Origin: Anaspis maculata
Taxonomy: Eukaryota > Arthropoda > Insecta > Coleoptera > Scraptiidae
Direction: 5' to 3'
DNA: 64,000 nucleotides
NCBI GenBank assembly: GCA_949128115.1
Contig: OX421966.1
Span: 7,192,001 to 7,256,000 of the forward strand
Both the position numbers and the translations under genes were made by a program. The notes beneath the pieces are model-generated. The model was not told the origin of the DNA. It did not search any database and worked only from the letters and a program-made list of their open reading frames with translations. Shown here piece by piece: positions 1 to 13,113 of this stretch; within the stretch, counting starts at the first letter, position 1; each line of letters begins with the position of its first letter.

Positions 1-70
1 TCGTTCGTCAGATGTTGCGTTTGGAAAGAGTAGCTGCCAACTTCAAAAGTGGTTACCGATCGTTTTCAAA

Positions 71-158
71 GTCACGTGGGTTGAAGCCTGAAGTCACGTG
101 GGTTGAAGCCTGAAGTCACGTGGGTTGAAGCCAAAAGTCACGTGGGTTGAAACCTGAA
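71..158 (+). repeat. Example of the 22-bp CACGTG subrepeat (four copies)
   Basis: Four consecutive 22-bp units start at 71, 93, 115 and 137, each beginning GTCACGTGGGTTGAA. The units differ mainly in their last bases (CCTGAA, CCAAAA). The hexamer CACGTG is a perfect palindrome and the canonical class B E-box bound by bHLH-zip factors. GTCACGTG also fits the yeast CDEI consensus RTCACRTG. Spacing is exactly 22 bp, about two helical turns. The same block recurs in every monomer with 2-5 units; variants such as CACGAG, CACGCG and CATGTG are rare. Confidence 0.95.
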
Positions 159-1071
159 CTTTTTGGATAACAATTGTGTCTTTTCTTCTATATTTGTGTT
201 CGTTCGTCAGATGTTGCGTATGGAAAGAGTAGCTGCCAACTTCAAAAGTGGTGACCGATCGTTTTCAAAGTCACGTGGGTTGAAGCCTGAAGTCACGTGG
301 GTTGAAACCTGAACTTTTTGGATAACAATTGTGTTTTTCCTTCTATATTTGTCTTCGTTCGTCAGATGTTGCGTTTGGAAAAAGTAGCTGCCAACATCAA
401 AAGTGGTTACCGATCGTTTTCAAAGTCACGTGGGTTGAAGCCTGAAGTCACGTGGGTTAAAGCCTGAGGTCACGTGGTTTGAAGCCAAAAGTCACGTGGG
501 TTGAAGCCTGAACTTTTTGGATACCAATTGTGTCTTTTCTTCTATATTTGTGTTCGTTCGTCAGATGTTGCGTTTGGAAAGAGTAGCTGCCAACTTCAAA
601 AGTGGTTACCGATCGTTTTCAAAGTCACGTGGGTTGAAGCCTGAAGTCACGTGGGTTGAAGCCAAAAGTCACGTGGGTTGAAACCTAAACTTCTTGGATA
701 ACAATTGTGTCTTTTCTTCTATATTTGTGTTCGTTCGTCAGATGTTGCGTTTGGAAAGAGTAGCTGCCAACTTCAAAAGTGGTTACCGATCGTTTCCAAA
801 GTCACGTGGGTTGAAGCCTGAAGTCACGTGGGTTGAAGCCTGAAGTCACGTGGTTTGAAGCCAGAAGTCACGTGGGTTAAAACCTGAACTTTTTGGATAC
901 CAATTGTGTCTTTTCTTCTATATTTGTGTTCGTTCGTCAGATGTTGCGTTTGGAAAGAGTAGCTGCCAACTTCAAAAGTGGTTACCGATCGTTTTCAAAG
1001 TCACGTGGGTTGAAGCCTAAAGTCACGTGGGTTGAAGCATGGAGTCACGTGGGTTCAAACCTAAACTCTTT

Positions 1072-1248
1072 GGATAACAATTGTGTCTTTTTTTCTATAT
1101 TTGTGTTCGTTTGTCAGATGTTGCGTTTGGAAAGAGTAGCTGCCAACTTCATAAGTGGTTACCGATCGTTTTCAAAGTCACGTGGGTTGAAGCCTGAAGT
1201 CACGTGGGTTGAAGCCTGAGGTCACGTGGGTTAAAATCTGAACTTTTT
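1072..1248 (+). repeat. Representative 177-bp satellite monomer
   Basis: This unit runs from one GGATAAC landmark to the next and shows the modal length. Because 177 equals 59 codons, runs of such monomers stay in one reading frame and create spurious repeated peptides; the 155- and 199-bp variants break the frame. Two frequent monomer types can be told apart: type A with GAAAGAGTAGCTGCCAACTTC-like cores, and type B with GAACAAGTAGCTGCCAACAT, usually followed by GTGACCGATCG and a GTGAAAGCC or GCGAAAGCC 22-mer. A third variant has GTCACCAATCG in place of GTTACCGATCG. Confidence 0.9.
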
Positions 1249-4200
1249 GGATACCAAATGTGTTTTTTCTTCTATATTTGTGTTCGTTCGTCTGATGTTG
1301 CGTTTGGAACAAGTAGCTGCCAACATCAAAAGTGGTGACCGATCGTTTTCAAAGTCACGTGGGTTGAAGCCTGAAGTCACGTGGGTTGAAACCAAAAGTC
1401 ACGTGGGTTGAAACCTGAACTTCTTGGATAACAATTGTGTCTTTTCTTCTATATTTGTGTTCGTTCGTCAGATGTTGCGTTTGGAAAGAGTAGCTGCCAA
1501 CTTCAAAAGTGGTGACCGATCGTTTCCAAAGTCACGTGGGTTGAAGCATGAGGTCACGTGGGTTGGAGCCTGGAGTCACGTGGGTTCAAACCTAAACTTT
1601 TTGGATAACAATTGTGTCTTTTTTTCTATATTTGTGTTCGTTCATCAGATGTTGCGTTTGGAAAGAGTAGCTGCCAACTTCAAAAGTGGTTACCGAACGT
1701 TTTCAAAGTCACGTGGGTTGAAGCCTGAAGTCACGTGGGTTGAAGCCTGAGGTCACGTGGTTTGAAGCCAAAAGTCACGTGGGTTGAAACCTGAACTTTT
1801 TGGATACCAATTGTGTCTTTTCTTCTATATTTGTGTTCGTTCGTCAGACGTTGCGTTTGGAAAGAGTAGCTGCCAACTTCAAAAGTGGTTACCGATCGTT
1901 TTCGAAGTCACGTGTGTTGAAGCCTGAAGTCACGTGGGTTGAAGCCTGAAGTCGCGTGGGTTGAAGCAAAAAGTCACGTGGGTTGAAACCTGAACTTTTT
2001 GGATAACAATTGTGTCTTTTCTTCTATATTTGTGTTCGTTCGTCAGATGTTGCGTATGGAAAGAGTAGCTGCCAACTTCAAAAGTGGTGACCGATCGTTT
2101 TCAAAGTCACGTGGGTTGAAGCCTGAAGTCACGTGGGTTGAAGCCTGAAGTCACGTGGGTTAAAACCTGAACTTTTTGGATGACAATTGTGTTTTTCCTT
2201 CTATATTTGTGTTCGTTCGTCAGATGTTGCGTTTGGAACAAGTAGCTGCCAACATCAAAAGTGGTGACCGATCGTTTCAAAAGTCACGTGAGTGGAAGCC
2301 TGAAGTCACGTGGGTTGGAGCCTGAAGTCACGTGGGTTCAAATCTGAACTTTTTGGATAACAATTGTGTCTTTTTTTCTATATTTGTGTTCGTTCGTCAG
2401 ATGTTGCGTTTAGAAAGAGTAGCTGCCAACTTCAAAAGTGGTTACCGATCGTTTTCAAAGTCACGTGGGTTGAAGCCTGAAGTCACGTGGGTTGAAGCCA
2501 AAAGTCACGTGGGTTGAAACCTGAACTTTTTGGATAACAATCGTGTTTTTTCTTCTATATTTGTGTTCGTTCGTCAGATTTGCGTTTGGAACAAGTAGCT
2601 GCCAACATCAAAAGTGGTGGCCGATCGTTCTGAAAGTCACGTGGGTAAAAGCCTGAAGTCACGTGGGTTGGAGCCTGGAGACACGTGGGTTCAAACCTGA
2701 ACTTTTTGGATAACAATTGTGTCTTTTTTTCTATATTTGTGTTCGTTCGTCAGATGTTGCGTTTGGAAAGAGTAGCTGCCAACTTCAAAAGTGGTTACCG
2801 ATCGTTTTCAAAGTCACGTGGGTTGAAGCCTGAAGTCACGTGGGTTGAAGCCAAAAGTCACGTGGGTTGAAACCTGAACTTTTCAGATAACAGTTGTGTC
2901 TTTTCTTCTATATTTGTGTTCGTTCGTCAGATGTTGCGTTTGGAAAGAGTAGCTGCCAACTTCAAAAGTGGTGACCGATAGTTTCCAAAGTCACGTGAGT
3001 TGAAGCCTGGAGGCACGTGGGTTGAAGCCTGGAGTCACGTGGGTTCAAACCTAAACTTTTTGGATCACAATTGTGTCTTTTTTTCTATATTTGTGTTCGA
3101 TCGTCAGATGTTGCGTTTGGAAAGAGTAGCTGCCAACTTCAAAAGTGGTTACCGATCGTTTCCAAAGTCACGTGAGTTGAAGCCTGATGTCACGTGGGTT
3201 GAAGCCTGGAGTCACGTGGGTTCAAACCTGAACTTTTTGGATCACAATTGTGTCTTTTTTTCTATATTTGTGTTCGATCGTCAGATGTTGCGTTTGGAAA
3301 GAGTAGCTGCCAACTTCAAAAGTGGTTACCGATCGTTTTCAAAGACACGTGGGTTGAAGCCTGAAGCACGTGGGTTGAAGCCAAAAGTCACGTGGGTTGA
3401 AGCCTGAAGTCACGTGGGTTGAAACCTGAACTTATTGGATAACAATTGTGTCTTTTCTTCTATATTTGTGTTCGTTCGTCAGATGTTGCGTTTGGAAAGA
3501 GTAGCTGCCAACTTCAAAAGTGGTGACCGATCGTTTCCAAAGTCACGTGGGTTGAAGCCTGAGGTCACGTGAGTTGGAGCCTGGAGTCACGTGGGTTCAA
3601 ACCTAAACTTTTTGGATAACAATTGTGTCTTTTTTTCTATATTTGTGTTCGTTCATCAGATGTTGCGTTTGGAAAGAGTAGCTGCCAACTTCAAAAGTGG
3701 TTACCGATCGTTTTCAAAGTCACGTGGGTTAAAGCCTGAAGTCACGTGGGTTAAAACCTGAACTTTTTGGATACTAATTGTGTCTTTTCTTCTATATTTG
3801 TGTTCGTTCGTCAGATGTTGCGTTTGGAAAGAGTAGCTGCCAACTTCAAAAGTGGTTACCGATCGTTTTCAAAGTCACGTGGGTTGAAGCCTGAAGTCAC
3901 GTGGGTTGAAGCCTGAGGTCACGTGGTTTGAAGCCAAAAGTCACGTGGGTTGAAACCTGAACTTTTTGGATAACAATTGTGTCTTTTCTTCTATATTTGT
4001 GTTCGTTCGTCAGATGTTGCGTATGGAAAGAGTAGCTGCCAACTTCAAAAGTGGTGACCGATCGTTTTCAAAGTCACGTGGGTTGAAGCCTGAAGTCACG
4101 TGGGTTGAAGCCTGAAGTCACGTGGGTTAAAACCTGAACTTTTTGGATAACAATTGTGTTTTTCCTTCTATATTTGTGTTCGTTCGTCAGATGTTGCGTT

Positions 4201-6399
4201 TGGAACAAGTAGCTGCCAACATCAAAAGTGGTGACCGATCGTTTTAAAAGTCACGTGGGTGAAAGCCTGAAGTCACGTGGGTTGGAGCCTGAAGTCACGT
4301 GGGTTCAAATCTGAACTTTTTGGATAACAATTGTGTCTTTTTTTCTATATTTGTGTTCGTTCGTCAGATGTTGCGTTTAGAAAGAGTAGCTGCCAACTTC
4401 AAAAGTGGTTACCGATCGTTTTCAAAGTCACGTGGGTTGAAGCCTGAAGTCACGTGGGTTGAAGCCAAAAGTCACGTGGGTTGAAACCTGAACTTTTTGG
4501 ATAACAATTGTGTCTTTTCTTCTATATTTGTGTTTTGTTCGACAGATGTTGCGTTTGGAAAGAGTAGCTGCCAACTTCAAAAGTGGTGACCGATCGTTTT
4601 CAAAGTCACGTGGGTTGAAGCCTGAAGTCACGTGGGTTGAAGCCGAAAGTCACGTGGGTTTGAACCTGAACTTCTTGGATAACAATTGTGTCTTTTCTTC
4701 TATATTTGTGTTCGTTCGTCAGATGTTGCGTTTGGAAAGAGTAGCTGCCAACTTCAAAAGTGGTGACCGATCGTTTCCAAAGTCACGTGGGTTGAAGTCT
4801 GAGGACACGTGGGTTGGAGCCAAAAGTCACGTGGGTTAAAACCTGAACTTTTTGGATACCAATTGTGTCTTTTCTTCTATATTTGTGTTCGTTCGTCAGA
4901 TGTTGCGTTTGGAAAGAGTAGCTGCCAACTTCAAAAGTGGTTACCGATCGTTTCCAAAGTCACGTGGGTTGAAGCCTGAAGTCACGTGGGTTGAAGCCTG
5001 AGGTCACGTGGGTTGAAGCCTGAGGTCAGGTGGGTTGAAGCCAAAAGTCACGTGGGTTAAAACCTGAACTTTTTGGATACCAATTGTGTCTTTTCTTCTA
5101 TATTTGTGTTCGTTCGTCAGATGTTGCGTTTGGAAAGAGTAGCTGCCAACTTCAAAAGTGGTCACCAATCGTTTTCAAAGTCACGTGGGTTGAAGCCTGA
5201 AGTCACGTGGGTTAAAGCCTGAGGTCACGTGGTTTGAAGCCAAAAGTCACGTGGGTTGAAACCTGAACTTTTTGGATACCAATTGTGTCTTTTCTTCTAT
5301 ATTTGTGTTCGTTCGTCAGATGTTGCGTTTGGAAAGAGTAGCTGCCAACTTCAAAAGTGGTTACCGATCGTTTTCAAAGTCACGTGGGTTGAAGCCTGAA
5401 GTCACGTGGGTTGAAGCCTGAAGTCACGTGGGTTGAAGCCAAAAGTCACGTGGATTGCAACCTGAACTTTTTGGATAACAATTGTGTCTTTTCTTCTATA
5501 TTTGTGTTCGTTCGTCAGATGTTGCGTATGGAAAGAGTAGCTGCCAACTTCAAAAGTGGTGACCGATCGTTTTCAAAGTCACGTGGGTTGAAGCCTGAAG
5601 TCACGTGGGTTGAAACCTGAACTTTTTGGATAACAATTGTGTTTTTCCTTCTATATTTGTCTTCGTTCGTCAGATGTTGCGTTTGGAAAAAGTAGCTGCC
5701 AACATCAAAAGTGGTTACCGATCGTTTTCAAAGTCACGCGGGTTGAAGCCTGAAGTCACGTGGGTTGAAGCCTGAGGTCAGGTGGGTTGAAGCCAAAAGT
5801 CACGTGGGTTAAAACCTGAACTTTTTGGATACCAATTGTGTCTTTTCTTCTATATTTGTGTTCGTTCGTCAGATGTTGCGTTTGGAAAGAGTAGCTGCCA
5901 ACTTCAAAAGTGGTCACCAATCGTTTTCAAAGTCACGTGGGTTGAAGCCTGAAGTCACGTGGGTTAAAGCCTGAGGTCACGTGGTTTGAAGCCAAAAGTC
6001 ACGTGGGTTGAAGCCTGAACTTTTTGGATACCAATTGTGTCTTTTCTTCTATATTTGTGTTCGTTCGTCAGATGTTGCGTTTGGAAAGAGTAGCTGCCAA
6101 CTTCAAAAGTGGTTACCGATCGTTTTCAAAGTCACGTGGGTTGAAGCCTGAAGTCACGTGGGTTGAAGCCAAAAGTCACGTGGGTTGAAACCTAAACTTC
6201 TTGGATAACAATTGTGTCTTTTCTTCTATATTTGTGTTCGTTCGTCAGATGTTGCGTTTGGAAAGAGTAGCTGCCAACTTCAAAAGTGGTTACCGATCGT
6301 TTCCAAAGTCACGTGGGTTGAAGCCTGAAGTCACGTGGGTTGAAGCCTGAGGTCACGTGGTTTGAAGCCAGAAGTCACGTGGGTTAAAACCTGAACTTT

Positions 6400-7341
6400 T
6401 TGGATACCAATTGTGTCTTTTCTTCTATATTTGTGTTCGTTCGTCAGATGTTGCGTTTGGAAAGAGTAGCTGCCAACTTCAAAAGTGGTTACCGATCGTT
6501 TTCAAAGTCACGTGGGTTGAAGCCTAAAGTCACGTGGGTTGAAGCATGGAGTCACGTGGGTTCAAACCTAAACTCTTTGGATAACAATTGTGTCTTTTTT
6601 TCTATATTTGTGTTCGTTTGTCAGATGTTGCGTTTGGAAAGAGTAGCTGCCAACTTCATAAGTGGTTACCGATCGTTTTCAAAGTCACGTGGGTTGAAGC
6701 CTGAAGTCACGTGGGTTGAAGCCTGAGGTCACGTGGGTTAAAATCTGAACTTTTTGGATACCAATTGTGTTTTTTCTTCTATATTTGTGTTCGTTCGTCT
6801 GATGTTGCGTTTGGAACAAGTAGCTGCCAACATCAAAAGTGGTGACCGATCGTTTTCAAAGTCACGTGGGTTGAAGCCTGAAGTCACGTGGGTTGAAACC
6901 AAAAGTCACGTGGGTTGAAACCTGAACTTTTTGGATACCAATTGTGTCTTTTCTTCTATATTTGTGTTCGTTCGTCAGATGTTGCGTTTGGAAAGAGTAG
7001 CTGCCAACTTCAAAAGTGGTTACCGATCGTTTTCAAAGTCACGTGGGTTGAAGCCTAAAGTCACGTGGGTTGAAGCATGGAGTCACGTGGGTTCAAACCT
7101 AAACTCTTTGGATAACAATTGTGTCTTTTTTTCTATATTTGTGTTCGTTTGTCAGATGTTGCGTTTGGAAAGAGTAGCTGCCAACTTCATAAGTGGTTAC
7201 CGATCGTTTTCAAAGTCACGTGGGTTGAAGCCTGAAGTCACGTGGGTTGAAGCCTGAGGTCACGTGGGTTAAAATCTGAACTTTTTGGATACCAATTGTG
7301 TTTTTTCTTCTATATTTGTGTTCGTTCGTCTGATGTTGCGT
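6400..7341 (+). repeat. 531-bp trimer in tandem
   Basis: The three-monomer segment starting near 6400 is repeated immediately at +531 bp, with the same internal markers: TTGAAGCATGG at both, AACTCTTTGG, and CTTCATAAGTGG. The repeats part near 7341, where the first copy continues into a type B monomer and the second into type A. The same trimer lies near 893, 9209, 14205, 19712, 20243 and 22322, so it is a mobile building block within the array. Confidence 0.85.
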
Positions 7342-10300
7342 TTGGAAAGAGTAGCTGCCAACTTCAAAAGTGGTGACCGATCGTTTCCAAAGTCACGTGG
7401 GTTGAAGTCTGAGGACACGTGGGTTGAAGCCAAAAGTCACGTGGGTTAAAACCTGAACTTTTTGGATACCAATTGTGTCTTTTCTTCTATATTTGTGTTC
7501 GTTCGTCAGATGTTGCGTTTGGAAAGAGTAGCTGCCAACTTCAAAAGTGGTTACCGATCGTTTCCAAAGTCACGTGGGTTGAAGCCTGAAGTCACGTGGG
7601 TTGAAGCCTGAGGTCACGTGGGTTGAAGCCTGAGGTCAGGTGGGTTGAAGCCAAAAGTCACGTGGGTTAAAACCTGAACTTTTTGGATACCAATTGTGTC
7701 TTTTCTTCTATATTTGTGTTCGTTCGTCAGATGTTGCGTTTGGAAAGAGTAGCTGCCAACTTCAAAAGTGGTCACCAATCGTTTTCAAAGTCACGTGGGT
7801 TGAAGCCTGAAGTCACGTGGGTTAAAGCCTGAGGTCACGTGGTTTGAAGCCAAAAGTCACGTGGGTTGAAACCTGAACTTTTTGGATACCAATTGTGTCT
7901 TTTCTTCTATATTTGTGTTCGTTCGTCAGATGTTGCGTTTGGAAAGAGTAGCTGCCAACTTCAAAAGTGGTTACCGATCGTTTTCAAAGTCACGTGGGTT
8001 GAAGCCTGAAGTCACGTGGGTTGAAGCCTGAAGTCACGTGGGTTGAAGCCAAAAGTCACGTGGGTTGAAACCTGAACTTTTTGGATAACAATTGTGTCTT
8101 TTCTTCTATATTTGTGTTCGTTCGTCAGATGTTGCGTATGGAAAGAGTAGCTGCCAACTTCAAAAGTGGTGACCGATCGTTTTCAAAGTCACGTGGGTTG
8201 AAGCCTGAAGTCACGTGGGTTGAAACCTGAACTTTTTGGATAACAATTGTGTTTTTCCTTCTATATTTGTCTTCGTTCGTCAGATGTTGCGTTTGGAAAA
8301 AGTAGCTGCCAACATCAAAAGTGGTTACCGATCGTTTTCAAAGTCACGTGGGTTGAAGCCTGAAGTCACGTGGGTTGAAGCCTGAGGTCAGGTGGGTTGA
8401 AGCCAAAAGTCACGTGGGTTAAAACCTGAACTTTTTGGATACCAATTGTGTCTTTTCTTCTATATTTGTGTTCGTTCGTCAGATGTTGCGTTTGGAAAGA
8501 GTAGCTGCCAACTTCAAAAGTGTTCACCAATCGTTTTCAAAGTCACGTGGGTTGAAGCCTGAAGTCACGTGGGTTGAAGCCTGAGGTCAGGTGGGTTGAA
8601 GCCAAAAGTCACGTGGGTTAAAACCTGAACTTTTTGGATACCAATTGTGTCTTTTCTTCTATATTTGTGTTAGTTCGTCAGATGTTGCGTTTGGAAAGAG
8701 TAGCTGCCAACTTCAAAAGTGTTCACCAATCGTTTTCAAAGTCACGTGGGTTGAAGCCTGAAGTCACGTGGGTTAAAGCCTGAGGTCACGTGGTTTGAAG
8801 CCAAAAGTCACGTGGGATGAAGCCTGAACTTTTTGGATACCAATTGTGTCTTTTCTTCTATATTTGTGTTCGTTCGTCAGATGTTGCGTTTGGAAAGAGT
8901 AGCTGCCAACTTCAAAAGTGGTTACCGATCGTTTTCAAAGTCACGTGGGTTGAAGCCTGAAGTCACGTGGGTTGAAGCCAAAAGTCACGTGGGTTGAAAC
9001 CTAAACTTCTTGGATAACAATTGTGTCTTTTCTTCTATATTTGTGTTCGTTCGTCAGATGTTGCGTTTGGAAAGAGTAGCTGCCAACTTCAAAAGTGGTT
9101 ACCGATCGTTTCCAAAGTCACGTGGGTTGAAGCCTGAAGTCACGTGGGTTGAAGCCTGAGGTCACGTGGTTTGAAGCCAGAAGTCACGTGGGTTAAAACC
9201 TGAACTTTTTGGATACCAATTGTGTCTTTTCTTCTATATTTGTGTTCGTTCGTCAGATGTTGCGTTTGGAAAGAGTAGCTGCCAACTTCAAAAGTGGTTA
9301 CCGGTCGTTTTCAAAGTCACGTGGGTTGAAGCCTAAAGTCACGTGGGTTGAAGCATGGAGTCACGTGGGTTCAAACCTAAACTCTTTGGATAACAATTGT
9401 GTCTTTTTTTCTATATTTGTGTTCGTTTGTCAGATGTTGCGTTTGGAAAGAGTAGCTGCCAACTTCATAAGTGGTTACCGATCGTTTTCGAAGTCACGTG
9501 GGTTGAAGCCTGAAGTCACGTGGGTTGAAGCCTGAGGTCACGTGGGTTAAAATCTGAACTTTTTGGATACCAATTGTGTTTTTTCTTCTATATTTGTGTT
9601 CGTTCGTCTGATGTTGCGTTTGGAACAAGTAGCTGCCAACATCAAAAGTGGTGACCGATCGTTTTCAAAGTCACGTGGGTTGAAGCCTGAAGTCACGTGG
9701 GTTGAAACCAAAAGTCACGTGGGTTGAAACCTGAACTTCTTGGATAACAATTGTGTCTTTTCTTCTATATTTGTGTTCGTTCGTCAGATGTTGCGTTTGG
9801 AAAGAGTAGCTGCCAACTTCAAAAGTGGTGACCGATCGTTTCCAAAGTCACGTGGGTTGAAGCATGAGGTCACGTGGGTTGGAGCCTGGAGTCACGTGGG
9901 TTCAAACCTAAACTTTTTGGATAACAATTGTGTCTTTTTTTCTATATTTGTGTTCGTTCATCAGATGTTGCGTTTGGAAAGAGTAGCTGCCAACTTCAAA
10001 AGTGGTTACCGAACGTTTTCAAAGTCACGTGGGTTGAAGCCTGAAGTCACGTGGGTTGAAGCCTGAGGTCACGTGGTTTGAAGCCAAAAGTCACGTGGGT
10101 TGAAACCTGAACTTTTTGGATACCAATTGTGTCTTTTCTTCTATATTTGTGTTCGTTCGTCAGACGTTGCGTTTGGAAAGAGTAGCTGCCAACTTCAAAA
10201 GTGGTTACCGATCGTTTTCGAAGTCACGTGGGTTGAAGCCTGAAGTCACGTGGGTTGAAGCCTGAAGTCGCGTGGGTTGAAGCAAAAAGTCACGTGGGTT

Positions 10301-11215
10301 GAAACCTGAACTTTTTGGATAACAATTGTGTCTTTTCTTCTATATTTGTGTTCGTTCGTCGGATGTTGCGTTTAGAAAGAGTAGCTGCCAACTTCAAAAG
10401 TGGTTACCGATCGTTTTCAAAGTCACGTGGGTTGAAGCCTGAAGTCACGTGGGTTGAAGCCAAAAGTCACGTGGGTTGAAACCTGAACTTTTTGGATAAC
10501 AATCGTGTTTTTTCTTCTATATTTGTGTTCGTTCGTCAGATTTGCGTTTGGAACAAGTAGCTGCCAACATCAAAAGTGGTGGCCGATCGTTCTGAAAGTC
10601 ACGTGGGTAAAAGCCTGAAGTCACGTGGGTTGGAGCCTGGAGACACGTGGGTTCAAACCTGAACTTTTTGGATAACAATTGTGTCTTTTTTTCTATATTT
10701 GTGTTCGTTCGTCAGATGTTGCGTTTGGAAAGAGTAGCTGCCAACTTCAAAAGTGGTGACCGATCGTTTTCAAAGTCACGTGGGTTGAAGCTTGAAGTCA
10801 CGTGGGTTGAAGTTTGAAGTCACGTGGGTTATAACCTGAACTTCTTGGATAACAATTGTGTTTTTTCTTCTATATTTGTGTTAGTTCGTCAGATGTTGCG
10901 TTTGGAACAAGTAGCTGCCAACATCAAAAGTGGTGACCGATCGTTCTGAAAGTCACGTGGGTGAAAGCCTGAAGTCACGTGGGTTGGAGCCTGGAGTCAC
11001 GTGGGTTCAAACCTGAACTTTTTGGATAACAATTGTTTCTTTTCTCCTATATTTGTGTTCGTTCGTCAGATGTTGCGTTTGGAAAGAGTAGCTGCCAACT
11101 TCAAAAGTGGTTACCGATCGTTTTCAAAGTCACGTGGGTTGAAGCCTGAAGTCACGTGGGTTGAAGCCAAAAGTCACGTGGGTTGAAACCTGAACTTTTC
11201 AGATAACAATTGTGT

Positions 11216-11245
11216 CTTTTCGTCAGAACGTCGTGTCGTTCGTTC
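11216..11245 (+). other. Off-register junction in satellite
   Basis: Where every other monomer reads TTTTCTTCTATATTTGTG, this one reads TTTTCGTCAGAACGTCGTG before resuming at TTCGTTCGTCAG. The foreign stretch resembles nearby CGTCAG sequence, as from a local template switch or an assembly patch. It also moves the monomer off the 22-bp length ladder. Confidence 0.7.
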
Positions 11246-11659
11246 GTCAGATGTTGCGTTTGGAAAGAGTAGCTGCCAACTTCGAAAGTGGTTACCGATC
11301 GTTTTAAAGTCACGTGGGTGAAAGCCTGAAGTCACGTGGGTTGGAGCCTGGAGTCACGTGGGTTCAAACCTGAACTTTTTGGATAACAATTGTGTCTTTT
11401 TTTCCATATTTGTGTTCGTTCGTCAGATGTTGCGTTTGGAAAGAGTAGCTGCCAACTTCAAAAGTGGTGACCGATCGTTTTCAAAGTCACGTGGGTTGAA
11501 GCTTGAAGTCACGTGGGTTGAAGTTTGAAGTCACGTGGGTTATAACCTGAACTTCTTGGATAACAATTGTGTTTTTTCTTCTATATTTGTGTTAGTTCGT
11601 CAGATGTTGCGTTTGGAACAAGTAGCTGCCAACATCAAAAGTGGTGACCGATCGTTCTG

Positions 11660-11690
11660 AAAGTCACCACTTCAGATGTTCGTCAGATGT
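11660..11690 (+). other. Off-register junction in satellite
   Basis: A type B monomer stops at GAAAGTCAC and is joined to CACTTCAGATGTTCG, then continues with CAGATGTTGCG. The GG-to-GG spacing across the join is 260 bp (11558 to 11818), outside the normal series. This is an illegitimate join or an assembly scar. Confidence 0.7.
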
Positions 11691-13113
11691 TGCGTTTGGA
11701 AAGAGTAGCTGCCAACTTCAAAAGTGGTGACCGATCGTTTTCAAAGTCACGTGGGTTGAAGCTTGAAGTCACGTGGGTTGAAGTTTGAAGTCACGTGGGT
11801 TATAACCTGAACTTCTTGGATAACAATTGTGTTTTTTCTTCTATATTTGTGTTAGTTCGTCAGATGTTGCGTTTGGAACAAGTAGCTGCCAACATCAAAA
11901 GTGGTGACCGATCGTTCTGAAAGTCACGTGGGTGAAAGCCTGAAGTCACGTGGGTTGGAGCCTGGAGTCACGTGGGTTCAAACCTGAACTTTTTGGATAA
12001 CAATTGTTTCTTTTCTCCTATATTTGTGTTCGTTCGTCAGATGTTGCGTTTGGAAAGAGTAGCTGCCAACTTCAAAAGTGGTTACCGATCGTTTTCAAAG
12101 TCACGTGGGTTGAAGCCTGAAGTCACGTGGGTTGAAGCCAAAAGTCACGTGGGTTGAAACCTGAACTTTTCAGATAACAATTGTGTCTTTTCTTCTATAT
12201 TTGTGTTCGTTCGTCAGATGTTGCGTTTGGAAAGAGTAGCTGCCAACTTCGAAAGTGGTTACCGATCGTTTTCAAAGTCACGTGGGTGAAAGCCTGAAGT
12301 CACGTGGGTTGGAGCCTGGAGTCACGTGGGTTCAAACCTGAACTTTTTGGATAACAATTGTGTCTTTTTTTCCATATTTGTGTTCGTTCGTCAGATGTTG
12401 CGTTTGGAAAGAGTAGCTGCCAACATCAAAAGTGGTGACCGATCGTTTTAAAAGTCACGTGGGTGAAAGCCTGAAGTCACGTGGGTTGGAGCCTGGAGTC
12501 ACGTGGGTTCAAACCTGAACTTTTTGGATAACAATTGTGTCTTTTTTTCCATATTTGTGTTCGTTCGTCAGATGTTGCGTTTGGAAAGAGTAGCTGCCAA
12601 CTTCAAAAGTGGTTACCGATCGTTTTCAATGTCACGTGGGTTGAAGCCTGAAGTCACGTGGGTTAAAGCCAAAAGTCACGTGGGTTGAAACCTGAACTTC
12701 TTGGATAACAATTGTGTCTTTTCTTCTATATTTGTGTTCGTTCGTCAGATGTTGCGTTTGGAAAGAGTAGCTGCCAACTTCAAAAGTGGTGACCGATCGT
12801 TTCCAAAGTCACGTGGGTTGAAGCCTGAGGTCACGTGGGTTGGAGCCTGGAGTCACGTGGGTTCAAACCTAAACTTTTTGGATAACAATTGTGTCTTTTC
12901 TTCTATATTTGTGTTCGTTCGTCAGATGTTGCGTTTGGAAAGAGTAGCTGCCAACTTCAAAAGTGGTCACCAATCGTTTTCAAAGTCACGTGGGTTGAAG
13001 CCTGAAGTCACGTGGGTTAAAGCCTGAGGTCACGTGGTTTGAAGCCAAAAGTCACGTGGGTTGAAACCTGAACTTTTTGGATACCAATTGTGTCTTTTCT
13101 TCTATATTTGTGT

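Larger units (their letters stand above)
1..11200 (+). repeat. Large satellite superunit, copy 1 (partial at left edge)
   Basis: Landmarks here recur to the right at constant offsets. Offset 13312 holds for 893, 1424, 2332, 2685, 3000, 4299, 5411, 6400 and 6931, paired with 14205, 14736, 15644, 15997, 16312, 17611, 18723, 19712 and 20243. The offset becomes 13113 before about 519 and after about 8630. The 199-bp change is one monomer, present only in copy 2 near 13632-13830 and only in copy 1 near 8440-8640. Private variants are shared (ATACCAAATG at 1248 and its partner). Only scattered differences were seen, for example near 1915, 2101, 2886 and 5738. Confidence 0.88.
11201..13113 (+). repeat. 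Rearranged satellite segment with off-register joins
   Basis: Satellite sequence that does not align simply with copy 2 of the superunit. A module marked by GAAGCTTGAAG and GAAGTTTGAAG 22-mers occurs near 10740-10950, 11480-11660 and 11730-11930. The 11001 monomer recurs at 11972 (offset 971). Monomer spacing is irregular: landmarks at 11200, 11381, 11558 and 11818 give 181, 177 and 260 bp, of which 181 and 260 are not in the 155+22n series. Confidence 0.75.

Noticed and set aside
71..158. CRISPR array, suggested by short regular repeats
   Set aside because: Units are contiguous 22-mers with no unique spacers, inside eukaryotic satellite.
200..225. CENP-B box in the monomer core (TTCGTCAGATGTTGCG)
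   Set aside because: TTCG and the following A match, but the required CGGG is TTGC. It does not fit the consensus.
893..1219. Repeated open frames of 61-167 codons across the satellite, such as this 108-codon one
   Set aside because: Most begin at TTG or GTG, not ATG. They repeat with the monomer, end whenever a 155- or 199-bp unit occurs, and exist only because 177 is a multiple of three. No gene is supported.
4428..4631. Minus-strand 67-codon frames recurring at 4428, 17740, 25504, 27695 and 29952
   Set aside because: They are the reverse strand of the same satellite monomers and are copied with them.
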